From positions 1 through 51,849 of the forward strand of contig NZ_JABBGJ010000058.1 in the NCBI RefSeq assembly GCF_012927345.1: a DNA stretch of 51,849 nucleotides, given 5' to 3'. The position numbers and the translations under genes were made by a program. The notes beneath the pieces are model-generated. The model worked only from the letters and a program-made list of their open reading frames with translations, did no database searches and was not told the origin of the DNA. This document shows positions 51,590 to 51,849 of the stretch, one piece after another. Position 1 is the first letter of the stretch. Each line of letters opens with the position of its first letter. This DNA comes from Paraburkholderia polaris (GTDB lineage Bacteria > Pseudomonadota > Gammaproteobacteria > Burkholderiales > Burkholderiaceae).

Positions 51590-51849
51590 CTATTCAGCAG
51601 CCGGAAGCGGCGAAACGACGAATCCGGCGAAGCCCAAAGCCAGCGCATCGATCAGCGAACGGTTCTGTTTGCGCAGACTGGCAAGGTAGGAGCGGATCGT
51701 GCAGAACGCTTCCATGCCTGATACCGCACGGAAACACCCTGAGATTTTCTGTTTGAGCTTGGGCATGCGGATATCGCGTTCGGCCTGGTTGTTGTCGAAC
51801 GGTACCCGGTGATCGGCAATGAAGCGCCACACCTGGCTCGCCTGCATCT
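51590..51849 (-). CDS. IS66-family transposase, C-terminal part (cut by window edge)
   Basis: The last 86 or so residues of a TnpC-type transposase read from the right window edge. Segments include ADHRVPFDNNQAERDIRMPK, KQKISGCFRAVSGMEAFCTI and RSYLASLRKQNR. The VPFDNNQAERDIR segment corresponds to VPIDNNWCENQIRPIA of the element at 9399, but the subfamily differs and no recombinase element is inserted. Stop TAG at 51590-51592. It directly abuts the palindromic repeat. Confidence 0.88.
   Translation of the reverse strand, partial: MQASQVWRFIADHRVPFDNNQAERDIRMPKLKQKISGCFRAVSGMEAFCTIRSYLASLRKQNRSLIDALALGFAGFVVSPLPAAE

Overview
The window looks like a chromosome segment of a high-GC beta-proteobacterium of the Burkholderia/Paraburkholderia group. 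The evidence is the composition, the gene order of the arginine succinyltransferase (AST) locus with a two-subunit AstA, the acetoacetate decarboxylase genes and the IS6/IS66 complement. It is a stable metabolic core with accessory insertions on its left and a type I secretion locus on its right. No rRNA, tRNA or CRISPR array was seen.

Left, 1-9.3 kb: an IS6-like element inserted in an older, frameshifted IS6-like transposase. Next comes an accessory AST-like cluster of lower GC: a ureohydrolase, a helix-turn-helix-only AraC protein, an AstC-like transaminase, AstA alpha and beta paralogues, a periplasmic amino-acid-binding protein, an AstE/DoeB-like deacylase and an Lrp regulator. It lacks AstB and AstD and has no permease genes of its own.

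9.4-14.4 kb: an IS66-type element (tnpA, tnpB, tnpC) with a perfect 8-bp target duplication. Its tnpC is split by a 2599-bp element encoding a large serine recombinase. The junctions share only a GC dinucleotide, and removing the element restores a 511-codon tnpC frame. Joining the element's own ends creates a complete gene that does not exist in the integrated state: its ribosome-binding site and start codon lie at the right end, overlapping the recombinase stop codon, and its body lies at the left end. This is the most unusual feature of the window.

14.7-27.9 kb: a LysR regulator, then the core arginine locus: two ABC permeases, an ATPase, an ArgR-type AraC regulator, astC, aruF, aruG, astD, astB, astE and a binding protein, closed by a 15-bp-stem terminator. 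Together they import arginine/ornithine and convert arginine to glutamate and succinate.

27.9-33.6 kb: a decayed 3-hydroxybutyrate-dehydrogenase-like gene behind one acetoacetate decarboxylase, a second decarboxylase, a degenerate EAL-HDOD protein and a membrane protein of unknown function.

34.2-44.2 kb: a small membrane protein, an RTX protein with an FrpC-like self-processing module and five 132-residue repeats, and its complete type I secretion system (ABC exporter, adaptor, outer-membrane channel).

44.2-51.8 kb: three signalling genes (HDOD, PAS-GGDEF-EAL, EAL-HDOD), a secreted peroxiredoxin, a small membrane protein, a roughly 630-bp palindromic repeat with hexanucleotide microsatellites, and the C-terminal part of an IS66-family transposase of another subfamily at the window edge.
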